Shown in pieces: positions 13,098 to 13,667 of a stretch of DNA of 13,667 nucleotides (position 1 is its first letter; the number at the start of each line of letters is the position of its first letter). The notes beneath the pieces were generated by a model that was not told where the DNA came from, did not search any database, and worked only from the letters and a program-made list of their open reading frames with translations. This DNA is from Bacteroidetes bacterium QS_8_68_15 (lineage in GTDB: Bacteria > Bacteroidota > Rhodothermia > Rhodothermales > Salinibacteraceae): positions 1 to 13,667 of the forward strand of contig PXTR01000026.1 in NCBI GenBank assembly GCA_003023245.1. The letters are read 5' to 3'. The position numbers and the translations under genes were made by a program.

Positions 13098-13121
13098 AAT
13101 GACGAAATGCAATAACAGACA
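13098..13121. repeat. 24-bp dispersed repeat, copy 2
   Basis: Matches 5871-5894 at 21 of 24 positions, including GCAATAACAGACA at the end. Here it lies between the converging hypothetical gene and pnp, so it cannot be the promoter of a rightward gene in this window, which argues for a dispersed repeat rather than a promoter motif. Confidence 0.55.
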
Positions 13122-13135
13122 AAGCAGCCCAAAAG

Positions 13136-13171
13136 AGCGGCGAGCGCCCCGTTTGCAGGACGCTCGCCGCT
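13136..13171. terminator. Bidirectional intrinsic terminator between pnp and the hypothetical gene
   Basis: AGCGGCGAGCG (13136-13146), a 14-base loop, CGCTCGCCGCT (13161-13171): a perfect 11-bp GC-rich stem. On the minus strand it is followed by CTTTT, 35 bases after the pnp stop; on the plus strand it is followed by TTT. It should stop pnp transcription and may also stop the rightward transcript. Confidence 0.8.
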
Positions 13172-13205
13172 TTCGCATTGCTACGACGAAACGGAGGCGT
13201 GCGTG

Positions 13206-13667
13206 TCACTCCTCCTGCCCTTCTTCGTCCAGCAGCGGCTTGCGCGAAAGACGCAGCTTGCCGTCGCCGCGCACCTCCAGTAGCTTCACCTCGATGCGGT
13301 CGCCCACCGAGAGGTAGTCCTCCACTTCCTCGACGTACCCGTGGTCGATCTCGCTGATGTGCAAGAGGCCGTCCTTGTTCGGCATGATCTCCACAAACGC
13401 CCCGAAGCCGACGATCTTGCGCACCGTGCCCTCGTAGATCGCGCCCTCCTCCGGCTCGGCAACGATTTCCTTGATCTGATCGAGCGCCGCCTGCGCGTCG
13501 TGCTGGTTGGTGGCCGCCACGATGACCTCGCCGACCCCGCCCTCGTCGTTGACGGTGATCTCGGTGTTGGTCTCGCTCTGCAACCCCTTGATGACCTTGC
13601 CGCCCGGCCCGATCACGTCGCCGATGTGGTCGGCGTCGATGGTGATGCGGGTGAGGCGCGGCGCGTA
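13206..13667 (-). CDS. pnp: Polynucleotide phosphorylase, C-terminal part (cut by window end)
   Basis: The reading frame enters from beyond the window edge and ends at 13206, giving the last 153 residues. It contains the KH domain with RITIDADHIGDVIGPGGK (GPGG loop at 20-23 of the fragment) and SETNTEITVND. The S1 RNA-binding domain follows (about 75-143: GAIYEGTVRKIVGFGAFVEIMPNKDGLLHISEI ... VGDRIEVKLLEV...GKLRLSRK). This KH-S1 order at the C-terminus, the IGPGGKVIK sequence and the short acidic tail (LLDEEGQEE) are characteristic of PNPase, the phosphorolytic 3'-5' exoribonuclease of RNA decay. The catalytic RNase PH domains lie outside the window. A strong terminator follows 35 bases after the stop. 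An internal GTG at 13616 is not a start, since the frame continues unbroken to the edge. Confidence 0.93.
   Translation of the reverse strand, partial: YAPRLTRITIDADHIGDVIGPGGKVIKGLQSETNTEITVNDEGGVGEVIVAATNQHDAQAALDQIKEIVAEPEEGAIYEGTVRKIVGFGAFVEIMPNKDGLLHISEIDHGYVEEVEDYLSVGDRIEVKLLEVRGDGKLRLSRKPLLDEEGQEE

Noticed and set aside
13061..13102. 13-codon open frame preceded by a good AGGAGAAGG site after the hypothetical gene
   Set aside because: The purine run overlaps the stop codon of the preceding gene, the peptide is very short and unrecognised, and its end falls in the 24-bp repeat; not enough to call a gene.

Overview
The window looks like a chromosomal segment of a GC-rich, acidic-proteome member of the Bacteroidota/Rhodothermota lineage (Salinibacter/Rhodothermus-like). 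This placement is inference. It rests on high-GC codon use, Asp/Glu-rich housekeeping proteins, a bacterial release-factor-like (baeRF) protein of a kind I associate with that group, and starts that mostly lack a Shine-Dalgarno site but follow pyrimidine-rich leaders (purC, SDR, pruA, DUF2383 gene and others). No rRNA, tRNA or CRISPR array was found.

Layout. 42-2503 (+): a baeRF-family protein, then a CynX/NimT-type MFS permease. 2541-2734: a short non-autonomous transposon-like element (about 181 bp, 12-bp terminal inverted repeats, 6-7 bp target duplication) inserted exactly at the stop codon of the next gene. 2728-4827 (-): a compact three-gene unit read as antitoxin (Xre/MbcA/ParS type), RES-domain toxin, then a tyrosine recombinase. 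Two perfect palindromes in the AT-rich leader are candidate operators. 4828-5314 is otherwise gene-free. 5315-8714 (+): a DUF2383 ferritin-like small protein, a ThiD-like kinase homologue that has lost its hallmark active-site residues, SAICAR synthase (purC), and an SDR oxidoreductase. 8739-10551 (-): a BCP-type peroxiredoxin and a LolC/E-type ABC permease. 10746-13053 (+): 1-pyrroline-5-carboxylate dehydrogenase (pruA) and a two-TM hypothetical protein, separated by a 147-bp inverted-repeat element that supplies the end of pruA. 13206-13667 (-): the C-terminal part of polynucleotide phosphorylase (pnp), with a strong terminator downstream, running off the window.

How it fits together. Most of the window is housekeeping: purine synthesis, proline/glutamate catabolism, peroxide defence, lipoprotein export and RNA decay. 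The accessory part is the toxin-antitoxin plus recombinase module at 2728-4990. The intergenic gaps are also unusual. At least four carry short palindromic or repeated sequences (2548-2728, 5871-5894 with 7866-7877 and 13098-13121, 10562-10582, 12386-12532), which suggests families of small dispersed repeats settling at gene ends. The best candidates for something undescribed are the TA-recombinase unit with its adjacent element, the degenerate ThiD paralogue beside purC, and the 24-bp repeat family.
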